A stretch of 64,000 nucleotides of DNA from Bacteroidales bacterium (lineage in GTDB: Bacteria; Bacteroidota; Bacteroidia; Bacteroidales; VadinHA17), in the NCBI GenBank assembly GCA_003141895.1, contig PLNT01000016.1, positions 171,966 to 235,965 on the forward strand, in the 5' to 3' direction. The translations under genes and the position numbers were made by a program. This document shows positions 41,065-49,321 of this stretch, one piece after another (positions within the stretch are counted from its first letter, which is position 1; every line of letters begins with the position of its first letter). The notes under the pieces were generated by a model. The model saw only the letters and a list, made by a program, of their open reading frames with translations. It was not told the origin of the DNA and did not search any database.

Positions 41065-43008
41065 ATGGCTTTAACAATAATCAGTTTAATAAAACAAGTT
41101 CCGCTTCCAAGTGAAATGAGAATGGGTGAAGATGGATTAATGGACCGCACCAAGGCAAAGTCAATAATAAATATTGACTGCCAGTTTGCCCTTGAAGCCG
41201 GTTTGCAGCTCAGGAAACAATATCCTGATGCAAGATTAGTCGTATGCTCGATGGGCCCGAAATCCTTTGAAACTTCGTTGAGAACAGCAATTTCAATGGG
41301 CTATGACAATGCGTATCTCCTGTCTGATCGCAAACTTGGCGGCAGCGACACATATGCCACAGGACTCGCACTATCAACAATGCTCAAACATCTCGGATTT
41401 ACAAAAGATTCAAAAGACCCTTTTATCATAATTGCTGGTCGTCAGACCAGCGACGGAGATACAGCACATGTTCCGTCTCAGGTAGCGGAAAAAATTGGAA
41501 TTCCGCAAGCCACGTTTGTCGAAAGTGTAAAAGCCGATGGCACTGGTAACGTTATAGCGAAAAGGATCATCGAAGGCGGGTACCAGATGTTAAAGCTACC
41601 TATGCCTTGTGTAATCTCAATGACTCCTACCGGAATTCCACCTCGTAAACCTTCTTTAAGCGGAGCAATCAAAGCCAGGTCACTGAACATCACAACTTTC
41701 GGGATTGATGATATAGGACTTGGAACAGAAAAAATAGGGATTAACGGTTCTCCCACAATTGTTGTAAAGGTCGTTAATATTGTAAGCGAACGCCCTCCTA
41801 TAACAATGTCGGTTGGCCATAATGAAACTGCGTTAGTTGATAGTTTTATTGCTAACTTTAAAAAAGGCGGTAATGTTATGGAGAAAAAAGAAAAGGAAGT
41901 CAAAAAAGAAACTGATCGGCCCGATTATCCTGAAAAAGATTTCAGAGACGGAGCCAGAGGAATTATCACATGGGCTGAGATCACAAATGGTAAAATATCC
42001 CGACCTTCACTTGAGCTTCTGACTCCTGCCAGGAAACTTGCAGCGCAACTGGGTCCGGAAACAAAAGTAATGACCCTGGTAATCGGTAAAGATGTTAAGC
42101 TATTTGCACAAACACTTATTGAACATGGGTCTGACGAAGTGATTCTGATTGAAAATGAAAGACTTGACGAATACCTGGTTATGCCGTTTTCGTCAATTAT
42201 TGCTCAGGTTATCAAGGAAAGAAAACCTGAAATTGCCCTTTTTGCGGCAACCACTTCCGGACGGGAACTGGCTCCAAGAATTGGCATGAAAACCGATAGC
42301 GGAGTTACAGCAGACTGTACCGGACTCGAAATCGGAGAATACGTGGATAAGAAAGAAAAAGTTATTTACAGACCTATTCTGGAATCACGACGTCCGACAT
42401 ATGGCGAGAGTAAACTGGCAACAATTCTTGGTTTCGTTTGCCCTCAGATTTCCACGGCAAGAGCCGGTACTTTTGAAGTGCCGAAACGTGTTGATGGAAG
42501 GCGGGGTATTATCTCAACTTTCAGTCCTGTCCTGAATGAGAAGGATTTTGTTGTTGAAATTCTGAAAACTGTTAGAGGAGAAGGCGGATTGCAAAATCTT
42601 TTCGATGCTGATATAATCGTTTCAGGTGGAAGAGGAACCACAATCGATAATCTTGCCCTGGTTAAGGCTCTGGCGGAAACATTAAAAGAACAGGGAATAA
42701 ATGCCGAGTGGGCCAGCAGCCGTCCTGTTGTTGACGAAGGTATTGTTGAATATGCCAGACAAGTGGGACAAACCGGTAAAACAATACGTCCTAAAGTATA
42801 TATCGCAGTCGGTATTTCCGGTGCAATTCAGCATATAGCAGGGATGAAAGAATCTGAAAAAATTATTGCTATTGACCATAATCCCAAAGCTCACATTTTC
42901 CATAATGCAGATTTTGGAATTGTGGGAGAATATGCCGATATTCTTCCTGAACTGATTGAACGCGTTAAAGCCGGATTTAGTTTCGGTATTCAGGCCAGGA
43001 AAACCTAG
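41065..43008 (+). CDS. Electron-transfer flavoprotein, beta-alpha fusion
   Basis: A 647-residue single chain holding both ETF subunits. Residues about 1-255 are EtfB: SLIKQVPLPSEMRM, the AMP/FAD-binding IIAGRQTSDGDTAHVPSQ and MPCVISMTPTGIPPRKPSL. A charged linker (about 272-296) leads to EtfA: GIITWAEITNGKISRPSLELLTPARKLA, ATTSGRELAPRIGMKTDSGVTADC, then the FAD domain ADIIVSGGRGT, SSRPVVDEG, YIAVGISGAIQH and the IIAIDHNPKAHIFHNADFGIVGE signature. The fusion is continuous, with no frameshift. The donor dehydrogenase is not obvious nearby; the partner acceptor ETF-QO precedes it. Confidence 0.93.
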   Translation: MALTIISLIKQVPLPSEMRMGEDGLMDRTKAKSIINIDCQFALEAGLQLRKQYPDARLVVCSMGPKSFETSLRTAISMGYDNAYLLSDRKLGGSDTYATGLALSTMLKHLGFTKDSKDPFIIIAGRQTSDGDTAHVPSQVAEKIGIPQATFVESVKADGTGNVIAKRIIEGGYQMLKLPMPCVISMTPTGIPPRKPSLSGAIKARSLNITTFGIDDIGLGTEKIGINGSPTIVVKVVNIVSERPPITMSVGHNETALVDSFIANFKKGGNVMEKKEKEVKKETDRPDYPEKDFRDGARGIITWAEITNGKISRPSLELLTPARKLAAQLGPETKVMTLVIGKDVKLFAQTLIEHGSDEVILIENERLDEYLVMPFSSIIAQVIKERKPEIALFAATTSGRELAPRIGMKTDSGVTADCTGLEIGEYVDKKEKVIYRPILESRRPTYGESKLATILGFVCPQISTARAGTFEVPKRVDGRRGIISTFSPVLNEKDFVVEILKTVRGEGGLQNLFDADIIVSGGRGTTIDNLALVKALAETLKEQGINAEWASSRPVVDEGIVEYARQVGQTGKTIRPKVYIAVGISGAIQHIAGMKESEKIIAIDHNPKAHIFHNADFGIVGEYADILPELIERVKAGFSFGIQARKT

Positions 43009-43886
43009 ATAACCAGCAATTTGAATCCTAATAGATTTACCAGTTTCTGACCAGGACAAAATACCTGATATGCTGATGGCCAGACTTTAGCAAGGTAACC
43101 ATCCTGGGCTTCACGGAACTTTATAATTAGTTCATCCAGGGCAGGTATGTCTGAGTCGGGATTATACTTATATCCCAGAATCTCAATTATCTGGGCCAGA
43201 TCATTAAATTTTCCAAGATTATTTCCCAGGTTGTCAAGTTTTTTTTCAAGTGATTTTATGACTGTCGGATTCAATGGTTTGAAAACATAGAGCTGATACA
43301 GGAAATCCTTGGCTTTCTTCCTGAATTCATGCAACAATACTGGTTTAGGATTATTTCTGCATTCCAGGTAAATATTAACAACCATTGCATAAGATGAATC
43401 CAATTCTTTTAAAAGAATCTGTGGATCGATCATTTTCATGTTTTGAAACCGAATCCGGTAAGCAGTCTTGGATAGAAGTTCCTCAATCTTTTCAATCGTG
43501 CTTTTCACCTCTTCGGAAACATCATAAATATTATCTCTTTTATCGAGAAGCAGCGTTAATTGTTCATTTTCAGAAAGCCTTGAAAAAATATCAGGATATT
43601 TCTTTTTGAACTCCTTCAGTGTTTTTCGATGAACTGATCTTTCACGCCTTGAACGCATTATCCTGCCAACCTCCCTCAATGCAATAATGTCTCTTTCGTT
43701 ATAGCCGTCATTTAATTGATTTGCAACAAGTTTTAAAAGAGCTCTCGATTTTTTCATTAGAACCCGGATATCATGAACAGCCTCCTCATCAGGCACATCA
43801 GATCTTTTCAAAAGAATTTGTGATTCTCTGATATATCCTGAAAGTGCAGTTTTGATCTCTCTCAATTTCACATAATCCAGCTCCAT
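43005..43886 (-). CDS. CHAD-domain protein
   Basis: A 293-residue helical protein with the CHAD signature VHDIRVLMKKSRALLKL (about 35-51) and further basic helices (IMRSRRERSVHRKTL, HEFRKKAKDFLYQLY). CHAD domains bind polyphosphate through conserved His, Arg and Lys. Here it is convergent with the ETF gene, overlapping by four bases. It lies upstream of the 6-phosphofructokinase, SixA and polyphosphate kinase genes on the opposite strand, consistent with a polyphosphate-related role. Confidence 0.9.
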   Translation of the reverse strand: MELDYVKLREIKTALSGYIRESQILLKRSDVPDEEAVHDIRVLMKKSRALLKLVANQLNDGYNERDIIALREVGRIMRSRRERSVHRKTLKEFKKKYPDIFSRLSENEQLTLLLDKRDNIYDVSEEVKSTIEKIEELLSKTAYRIRFQNMKMIDPQILLKELDSSYAMVVNIYLECRNNPKPVLLHEFRKKAKDFLYQLYVFKPLNPTVIKSLEKKLDNLGNNLGKFNDLAQIIEILGYKYNPDSDIPALDELIIKFREAQDGYLAKVWPSAYQVFCPGQKLVNLLGFKLLVI

Positions 43887-43950
43887 ATGACTGACAATTA
43901 AAGCAATCTGATAAAGTTAATCATTTCTACTGAAAAAAATCGTCATCTTT

Positions 43951-44115
43951 TAACCGCAAAGAGCACAAAGAACGCATTTCCCCTGCTGCTTTGCTCCCGA
44001 TAGCTATCGGGATGTCCCCCTAAAGAGAGACTAATTCGGTACCATTGTTGAATTTATTGAATGACTGAGAATTATCCCCCCTTTAGGGGGGCAGGGGGGC
44101 CGAACTTTGCGGTTA
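43951..44115. repeat. Inverted-repeat-bounded dispersed element
   Basis: In the 43887-44223 gap, 11-bp perfect terminal inverted repeats TAACCGCAAAG (43951-43961) and CTTTGCGGTTA (44105-44115) bound about 165 bp. Inside is the 18-bp palindrome TCCCGATAGCTATCGGGA (43995-44012), also present at 34583-34600, and GC-rich CCCCCTAAAG / CCCCCCTTTAGGGGGG segments. It has no coding capacity and is MITE-like in form. Confidence 0.6.
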
Positions 44116-44190
44116 TTGGATTTCATTTTTTAAACTCAGATACAATAATTTTTGTAACAATATATTAACTACTATATACTTATAAAGAGT

Positions 44191-44198
44191 TAAATTTG
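44191..44198 (+). promoter_or_regulatory. pfkA -7 box
   Basis: TAAATTTG matches TAnnTTTG, 25 bases upstream of the ATG at 44224. The upstream element is unclear. Confidence 0.5.
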
Positions 44199-44223
44199 CT
44201 TTAACTAAATTAAATGCTTAGAA

Positions 44224-45267
44224 ATGGGTAAATTAACAAAAGGTCAAAGGATTGGGATTCTGACCGCCGGTGGTGATTGTCCGGGGATTAATGCAGCAAT
44301 AAGAGGGGTTGGAAAAACCGCAATTGTTAAATATGGAATGAGTGTGGTTGGAATAAGCGACGGGTTCACAGGGATGATAAATAAAGAATACCGTGAACTT
44401 ACTGAACAGGACCTATCAGGGATACTCACTGTTGGAGGCACAATTCTGGGTACATCAAGAGAAAAACCCTTTAAAAGTAGCGGGAAAGGTAAAAATGAAA
44501 TAAAAAAACCTGTTCTTATAAAGGAACATTATGAGCAGCTTGGACTCGACTGCCTCGTTTGCATTGGAGGAAACGGTACTATAAAGACTGCTCATCTACT
44601 CGCACAGGAGGGACTTAATGTAATTGGTATTCCGAAGACAATTGATAATGATGTATGGGGTACCGATCAGTCTTTTGGATTTGACTCAGCGGTAAATATT
44701 GCCGTGGAAGCGATTGATCGTCTTCATTCGACTGCAAACTCTCATAAAAGGATAATGATAATTGAGCTGATGGGTCACAATGCTGGTTGGATAGCACTGT
44801 ATTCCGGTATTGCAGGTGGTGGAGATGTTATTCTTATTCCCGAAATTGAATATGATGATACAAAAGTTGCAGAATACCTTGTTCACCGTGTTAATGATAA
44901 TAAACCATATTCAATAGTTGTGGTAGCCGAAGGAATCAAAAATCCGGTAAAAGACAGTTGTTCCGCTGCCCAGGCACTTAGTAAAAGAATTAATGAACTT
45001 ACAGGGCTTGAAACAAGAGAAACGGTACTTGGATATATACAACGCGGAGGAACGCCCTCCCCTATGGACCGTGTTCTTGCAACACGATATGGCTCAGCAG
45101 CAGCTGATTTAATTGCAGAACGTAATTTCGGGAAAATGGTGGCATTGAAGAATACAGAAATTATTTCGGTTCCGCTTTCAGATGTGGCAGGCAAGGTAAA
45201 ACTCGTTGATCCTAAAGATCCGCTTGTCATTCAGGCTCATAAAATGGGTACCAATTTTGGTTTTTAA
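44224..45267 (+). CDS. pfkA: 6-phosphofructokinase
   Basis: A 347-residue glycolytic enzyme converting fructose 6-phosphate to the 1,6-bisphosphate. Seen: TAGGDCPGINAAIRG (about 14-28), the phosphoryl-donor loop CIGGNGTIKTA (about 113-123), the catalytic PKTIDNDVWGTD (Asp141) and the substrate motifs MGHNAGWIA and AEGIKNP. The donor loop is GGNGT. It has Gly where pyrophosphate-dependent enzymes have Asp, which favours ATP. Asn replaces the usual metal-binding Asp, and the Lys of PKTIDND is shared with PPi-dependent and actinobacterial ATP enzymes. ATP is the likelier donor. It is followed by sixA and ppk1. Confidence 0.92.
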   Translation: MGKLTKGQRIGILTAGGDCPGINAAIRGVGKTAIVKYGMSVVGISDGFTGMINKEYRELTEQDLSGILTVGGTILGTSREKPFKSSGKGKNEIKKPVLIKEHYEQLGLDCLVCIGGNGTIKTAHLLAQEGLNVIGIPKTIDNDVWGTDQSFGFDSAVNIAVEAIDRLHSTANSHKRIMIIELMGHNAGWIALYSGIAGGGDVILIPEIEYDDTKVAEYLVHRVNDNKPYSIVVVAEGIKNPVKDSCSAAQALSKRINELTGLETRETVLGYIQRGGTPSPMDRVLATRYGSAAADLIAERNFGKMVALKNTEIISVPLSDVAGKVKLVDPKDPLVIQAHKMGTNFGF

Positions 45268-45283
45268 AATTCAACCGGTTAAA

Positions 45284-45781
45284 ATGAAAAAATTGATCTT
45301 TGTCCGCCATGGAAAAGCCGAGGAGGAGTCACCTGAAATTTCTGACTTCGAAAGGTCTTTGACTCTGAGAGGAAAGTTGATTTCCAGGATTGTGGCTCAA
45401 AAACTCAAAACAAAAGAAAAATTCCCCGGTATCCTCGTGACAAGTCCTGCTTTCAGGGCACTTGAAACGGCCTTAATCTTTGCAGGTGAATTCGGAATGA
45501 ATGCTGAGGATGTCATTTTGAAAAGTAATATTTATCATGGATTAAGACTCGAGAATCTGCAGGATATTATTTCTGATCTGAGTGAAGAAACTGAAACAAT
45601 CACACTTTTTGGTCATAACCCTTCATTTTCGGATATAACAAACATTCTTTGTAAGGAAGGGTGCGATTTTATGCCAAAAAGCAGCGTTATTTGTATCTCC
45701 TTTTATGTCAGGACATGGTCGGAAATCAAACGGAACAGCGGAAAGCTCGAATATTTTCTAAAACCTGAAAAAACAACATGA
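45284..45781 (+). CDS. sixA: SixA-like phosphohistidine phosphatase
   Basis: A 165-residue histidine-phosphatase superfamily protein. The catalytic RHG motif is in KKLIFVRHGKAEEES at the start; SPAFRALETALIFAGEF supplies the second Arg, and FGHNPSFSDI the second catalytic His. SixA removes phosphate from phosphohistidine proteins; other small phospho-substrates are possible. The reading frame is open upstream into pfkA, but the ATG at 45284 puts the RHG motif at its normal place. Its end overlaps ppk1 by four bases (ATGA). Confidence 0.88.
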   Translation: MKKLIFVRHGKAEEESPEISDFERSLTLRGKLISRIVAQKLKTKEKFPGILVTSPAFRALETALIFAGEFGMNAEDVILKSNIYHGLRLENLQDIISDLSEETETITLFGHNPSFSDITNILCKEGCDFMPKSSVICISFYVRTWSEIKRNSGKLEYFLKPEKTT

Positions 45782-47835
45782 ATAAAAAATATATCCCAAA
45801 AGAGATTAGCTGGCTATCTTTCAATGAGCGTGTTTTGCAGGAAGCTGACAACAAAGAGGTACCCTTGCTGGAGAGGTTTAAATTCCTTGGCATTTATTCC
45901 AATAACCTTGACGAGTATTTCAGGGTAAGAGTTGCGGGTCTCAAAAGGCTTTCAACACTTACTGCAAAATCAAAGGTAATTCTCGGGTATAACCCAAAAG
46001 CCACACTAAAAACTATTCATGAAATAGTTATTTCCCATAATGAGAAATTTGAAAAGATCTACGCTGGACTTCTACATGAACTTGCAAAGCACAATACCCA
46101 TATTATAGATGAAAAACAGCTTAATCAGGAACAGGCTGAGTTTGTCAGGGCATATTTTCACAAAGAAGTAAGAACCAGGTTAATGCCATTTCTTCTTGAA
46201 AAGGATTCCAGCATGCCTAATCTTACTGACGACGCAATCTACCTGGCAATATACTTATCAAAAAAAGATACTCAAAAAAGAAGATATGCCCTTCTTGAAA
46301 TTCCGTCTAATGTCCTTCCCAGGTTTGTTGTACTTCCTGAAAAAGAGGATAACAAGTACATAATGTTCCTTGATGATATAATAAGATTTGGCTTAAAAGA
46401 GATATTTTTCATATTCGATTTTGATGAGATTTCCGCGTATACAATTAAACTTACAAAAGATGCTGAACTTGAAATAGCCGATGATATATCAGAAAGTTAT
46501 ATTGACAAGATCTCCAAAAGTTTACAACTGAGAAAAAGAGGTACTCCTGTCCGTTTTATATATGATCGGACCATTCCACCCGACCTGCTGAAAATCATCA
46601 CTAAAAAACTGAATTTTGGGCCTGCTGATGTTATTATTCCAAGCAACAGGTATCATAATTTTAAGGATTTCATGAAGTTCCCGAATCCAGGTCGAAAGAA
46701 GCTGTTCAATGAACCTTTCATTCCAATTCCTCACCGAGATATCCAATCTGGAAAAAGTATCCTTTCTGCAATAAAAAAGAAGGACATCATGTTCTTCTTT
46801 CCATATCACCCTTTCGATCATTTTATTGACCTTCTTCGCGAGGCTTCAATCGATCCTTACGTAACTTCAATTCAGATTACCCTTTACAGGCTTGCCAGAA
46901 ATTCCAGCGTAATAAATGCCCTTTTGAATGCTGTAAGAAACGGAAAGTCCGTAACAACGGTGGTCGAGCTCCAGGCAAGATTTGATGAGGAAGCAAACAT
47001 TCTATGGGGCAATAAGCTACGTGAGGAAGGAGTTAAGGTAATTTATGGGGTTCCCGGATTAAAAGTTCATTCGAAGCTGTGCCTTATTACTCGTACAAAG
47101 AATGACATTACCCAGCGTTATGCAACTGTCGGAACAGGAAACTTTAATGAAGATACGGCCAGGACATATACTGACCTGCTCCTGTTAACCACCGATAAAA
47201 AGATCACAAATGAAGTATTTAAGGCATTTAACTTCTTCAGTGTTAACTATAAGAAAGATAATTTCTACCACCTTGTCCTTTCACCATTTTTCCTCAGAAA
47301 TAAGATTAACCTGCTTATTGAGAATGAAATAAAGAATGCAAAGGCTGGCAAAAAAGCTTACATATATCTTAAGCTTAACAATCTGACTGATAAAGAGATA
47401 ATAGACAATCTTTATGAAGCCAGCCAGGCAGGTGTAAGAATAAAACTCATCGTCAGAGGGATGTTGTCACTCATCCCGGGAGTGAAAAACCTCAGCGAAA
47501 AAATAGATGCGATCGGAATTGTTGACAGGATGCTCGAACACTCAAGATTTTTTATTTTTTGTGACGGAGGAAATGAACAGACATATATCAGCTCTGCAGA
47601 TCTCATGACCCGGAATCTTGATCACAGGATTGAGGTTACCTGTCCTATTTTCGATAAGAATATTAAGTGTGAAATCAGGAAAGTGTTTGATATACAGTGG
47701 GATGACAACGTTAAAGCAAGAATTTTTGATACCACCCAGTCAAATGCTTTTGTAAAACCAGGTAAGAATGCCCCTAATCAGTCTCAGATAGAGGTATATA
47801 ACTGGCTCAAAAAAGGAAATGAAAAAGTAAAATGA
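45778..47835 (+). CDS. ppk1: Polyphosphate kinase 1
   Basis: A 685-residue enzyme that polymerises the gamma-phosphate of ATP into polyphosphate, and the reverse. Seen: the N-terminal KEISWLSFNERVLQEA and FKFLGIYSNNLDEYFRVRVAG; the phospholipase-D-like catalytic halves with the phospho-accepting His in GLKVHSKLCLI (about 430); ARFDEEANILWG; and the second active-site His in LDHRIEV (about 613). Length is normal. Translation is probably coupled to sixA through the ATGA overlap. The CHAD-domain gene nearby supports a polyphosphate cluster. Confidence 0.95.
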   Translation: MNKKYIPKEISWLSFNERVLQEADNKEVPLLERFKFLGIYSNNLDEYFRVRVAGLKRLSTLTAKSKVILGYNPKATLKTIHEIVISHNEKFEKIYAGLLHELAKHNTHIIDEKQLNQEQAEFVRAYFHKEVRTRLMPFLLEKDSSMPNLTDDAIYLAIYLSKKDTQKRRYALLEIPSNVLPRFVVLPEKEDNKYIMFLDDIIRFGLKEIFFIFDFDEISAYTIKLTKDAELEIADDISESYIDKISKSLQLRKRGTPVRFIYDRTIPPDLLKIITKKLNFGPADVIIPSNRYHNFKDFMKFPNPGRKKLFNEPFIPIPHRDIQSGKSILSAIKKKDIMFFFPYHPFDHFIDLLREASIDPYVTSIQITLYRLARNSSVINALLNAVRNGKSVTTVVELQARFDEEANILWGNKLREEGVKVIYGVPGLKVHSKLCLITRTKNDITQRYATVGTGNFNEDTARTYTDLLLLTTDKKITNEVFKAFNFFSVNYKKDNFYHLVLSPFFLRNKINLLIENEIKNAKAGKKAYIYLKLNNLTDKEIIDNLYEASQAGVRIKLIVRGMLSLIPGVKNLSEKIDAIGIVDRMLEHSRFFIFCDGGNEQTYISSADLMTRNLDHRIEVTCPIFDKNIKCEIRKVFDIQWDDNVKARIFDTTQSNAFVKPGKNAPNQSQIEVYNWLKKGNEKVK

Positions 47836-47851
47836 TCCATATTAATTTAAG

Positions 47852-48376
47852 ATGGAAAATATAATCCTGTTTGCCGGAACAGTTTTAATTATTCTGTTTT
47901 CCTGGTTTTTATCGATCAGATACAAAAGATATCATGGTATTGCCCGATTCTTTGCCTTTGAGAGTGTTTTCATTCTTGTTATGTTAAACTACAAAGTCTG
48001 GTATGTCAATCCATTTTCACCTGCCCAGATAATCTCATGGATCCTTTTATGTCTTTCTATTTACGTGGTTGTAACAGGTTTTATTTTACTCAAAAGAAAA
48101 GGCAAACCTGACAGCAATTTTGAGAACACATCCCTCCTTGTAAAATCAGGTATTTACGGTTACATCAGGCATCCCCTCTACCTTTCAATATTTCTATTAG
48201 GGACAGCAATTGTATTAAAAGACCCTGCTCCTTTCCAGATTTTACTTGGAACCATTAACCTTATTGCTGTATATATAACTGCCCGCATTGAAGAAAAGGA
48301 GATGATCTCCAAATTCGGGGATGACTACAGGATTTATTTGAAGGAGACTAAAATGTTTATTCCGTATGTTTTATGA
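47852..48376 (+). CDS. Isoprenylcysteine methyltransferase-like integral membrane protein
   Basis: A 174-residue membrane protein with four to five helices. The C-terminal half has the PEMT/ICMT signature GIYGYIRHPLYLSIFLLG (about 106-123) and the final EEKEMISKFGDDYRIYLKETKMFIP, which bind SAM at the membrane face. Bacterial members methylate lipids or small isoprenoid or phenolic substrates; the substrate here is unknown. It starts 16 bases after ppk1, so it is probably the last gene of the pfkA-sixA-ppk1 transcript. Confidence 0.85.
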   Translation: MENIILFAGTVLIILFSWFLSIRYKRYHGIARFFAFESVFILVMLNYKVWYVNPFSPAQIISWILLCLSIYVVVTGFILLKRKGKPDSNFENTSLLVKSGIYGYIRHPLYLSIFLLGTAIVLKDPAPFQILLGTINLIAVYITARIEEKEMISKFGDDYRIYLKETKMFIPYVL

Positions 48377-48457
48377 AGGTTTCCCGACATATTTAATAAT
48401 TTTCTTAACCGTGCCCAAGCCTCCGCTTTGCTGGGCAGGCTTTCACTTAAACAATAA

Positions 48458-48640
48458 CTACCCTTTATACACATTTATTTTTTGCCGTATCCAATTCATT
48501 CCTCACTCTTTTGTCAGAACAATGAATTGGCTAACCTATTTAATGAGAAGGAGATCCCTCACTATGTTCGGGATGACTTTTTCATTATGGATTAAATGGA
48601 GAGGAAGGAGCGAGGAATCCCCTAATCTTTTTAGCATGAT
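48458..48640. repeat. Dispersed repeat (first copy)
   Basis: This fills the 48377-48731 gap. About 100 bp starting CTACCCTTTATACACA, through TATCCAATTCATTCC, AACAATGAATTGGCTAACC and AGAAGGAGATCCCTC, recur with small changes at 58060-58157. A shorter piece lies at about 34883. It continues into the GTTCGGGATGAC / GCGAGGAATCCCC repeat related to those near 7.6 kb. Plus-strand reading frames across it are artefacts. No gene is seen. Confidence 0.65.
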
Positions 48641-48731
48641 AAAGCATTTTAACCCCAAGTACAATAACAATGAAAATGTTATTCAGCTCCATCAGAGCTC
48701 GAGCTATTGGTCGTCATAGAAAAACTCATTA

Positions 48732-49277
48732 TTACCTTGAAGAAATCCAGGTCATAATTTTATCCGAAGTCGGTTTTTCCTTAGGATCAATAACGTTTAC
48801 AAGTTTACCATTTTCGTCAATAAGGTATTTCTGGAAATTCCACTTTACTTCAGAATCCATAACACCATTCTCCTTTTTGGAGGTTAGCCATTTATATAGT
48901 GGTGCCATATCATCCCCTTTCACAGAAATCTTTTGCATCATAGGAAAAGTAACTCCATAATTGTCGGTACAGAATTTTCTGATCTCAGTAGCTGTCCCCG
49001 GTTCCTGACTCGCAAAATTATTTGCAGGAAATCCGATAATCACAAGGTTATCACTGTATTTAGTATATAAATCTTCAAGATCTTTATACTGAGGAGTATT
49101 CCCACATTTCGAGGCTACGTTAACTATCATAACCTTCTTCCCTTTCAGCGAGCTAAAATCAAAATCACCCCCTTCGAGTGTTTTTACCTTGAAATTATAA
49201 AATTCAGATGCCTGCGAGAATGCTGCTCCCGAAAAAAGTATCAGAAAAAATAGTAAGCCCAATTTGTTTTTTTTCAT
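48732..49277 (-). CDS. Exported glutathione-peroxidase-family protein
   Basis: A 181-residue thiol peroxidase with a Sec signal peptide (MKKNKLGLLFFLILFSGAAFS). The GPx fold is shown by VNVASKCGNTPQYKDLE, with the peroxidatic Cys58 and Gln63; FPANNFASQEPG; the possible resolving Cys in IRKFCTDNYG (about 107); and KWNFQKYLID with the catalytic Trp/Asn. It reduces peroxides, probably with thioredoxin-like donors, in the periplasm. It is divergent from the CAP-domain gene. No selenocysteine is involved; the active residue is Cys. Confidence 0.92.
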   Translation of the reverse strand: MKKNKLGLLFFLILFSGAAFSQASEFYNFKVKTLEGGDFDFSSLKGKKVMIVNVASKCGNTPQYKDLEDLYTKYSDNLVIIGFPANNFASQEPGTATEIRKFCTDNYGVTFPMMQKISVKGDDMAPLYKWLTSKKENGVMDSEVKWNFQKYLIDENGKLVNVIDPKEKPTSDKIMTWISSR

Positions 49278-49288
49278 ATCTATTAATT

Positions 49289-49296
49289 TACTTTTG
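49289..49296 (+). promoter_or_regulatory. -7 box of the CAP-domain gene
   Basis: TACTTTTG matches TAnnTTTG; TTTG at 49263-49266 lies 22 bases upstream, slightly wide of the usual spacing. The ATG at 49322 follows 25 bases later, which supports that start over the upstream frame opening at 49208. Confidence 0.55.
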
Positions 49297-49321
49297 CATC
49301 ATTAACAATCCGCATGACCAT

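Noticed and set aside
44151..44198. TTTG at 44151 as -33 element for pfkA
   Set aside because: The spacing to TAAATTTG is 36 bases, far from the usual 19-21.
48366..48719. Plus-strand 117-residue reading frame after the membrane methyltransferase
   Set aside because: It overlaps the repeat shared with 58.06 kb, and the same repeat gives a similar peptide there (FVRTMNWLTYLMRRRS versus FIRTMKWLTNLIRRRS).
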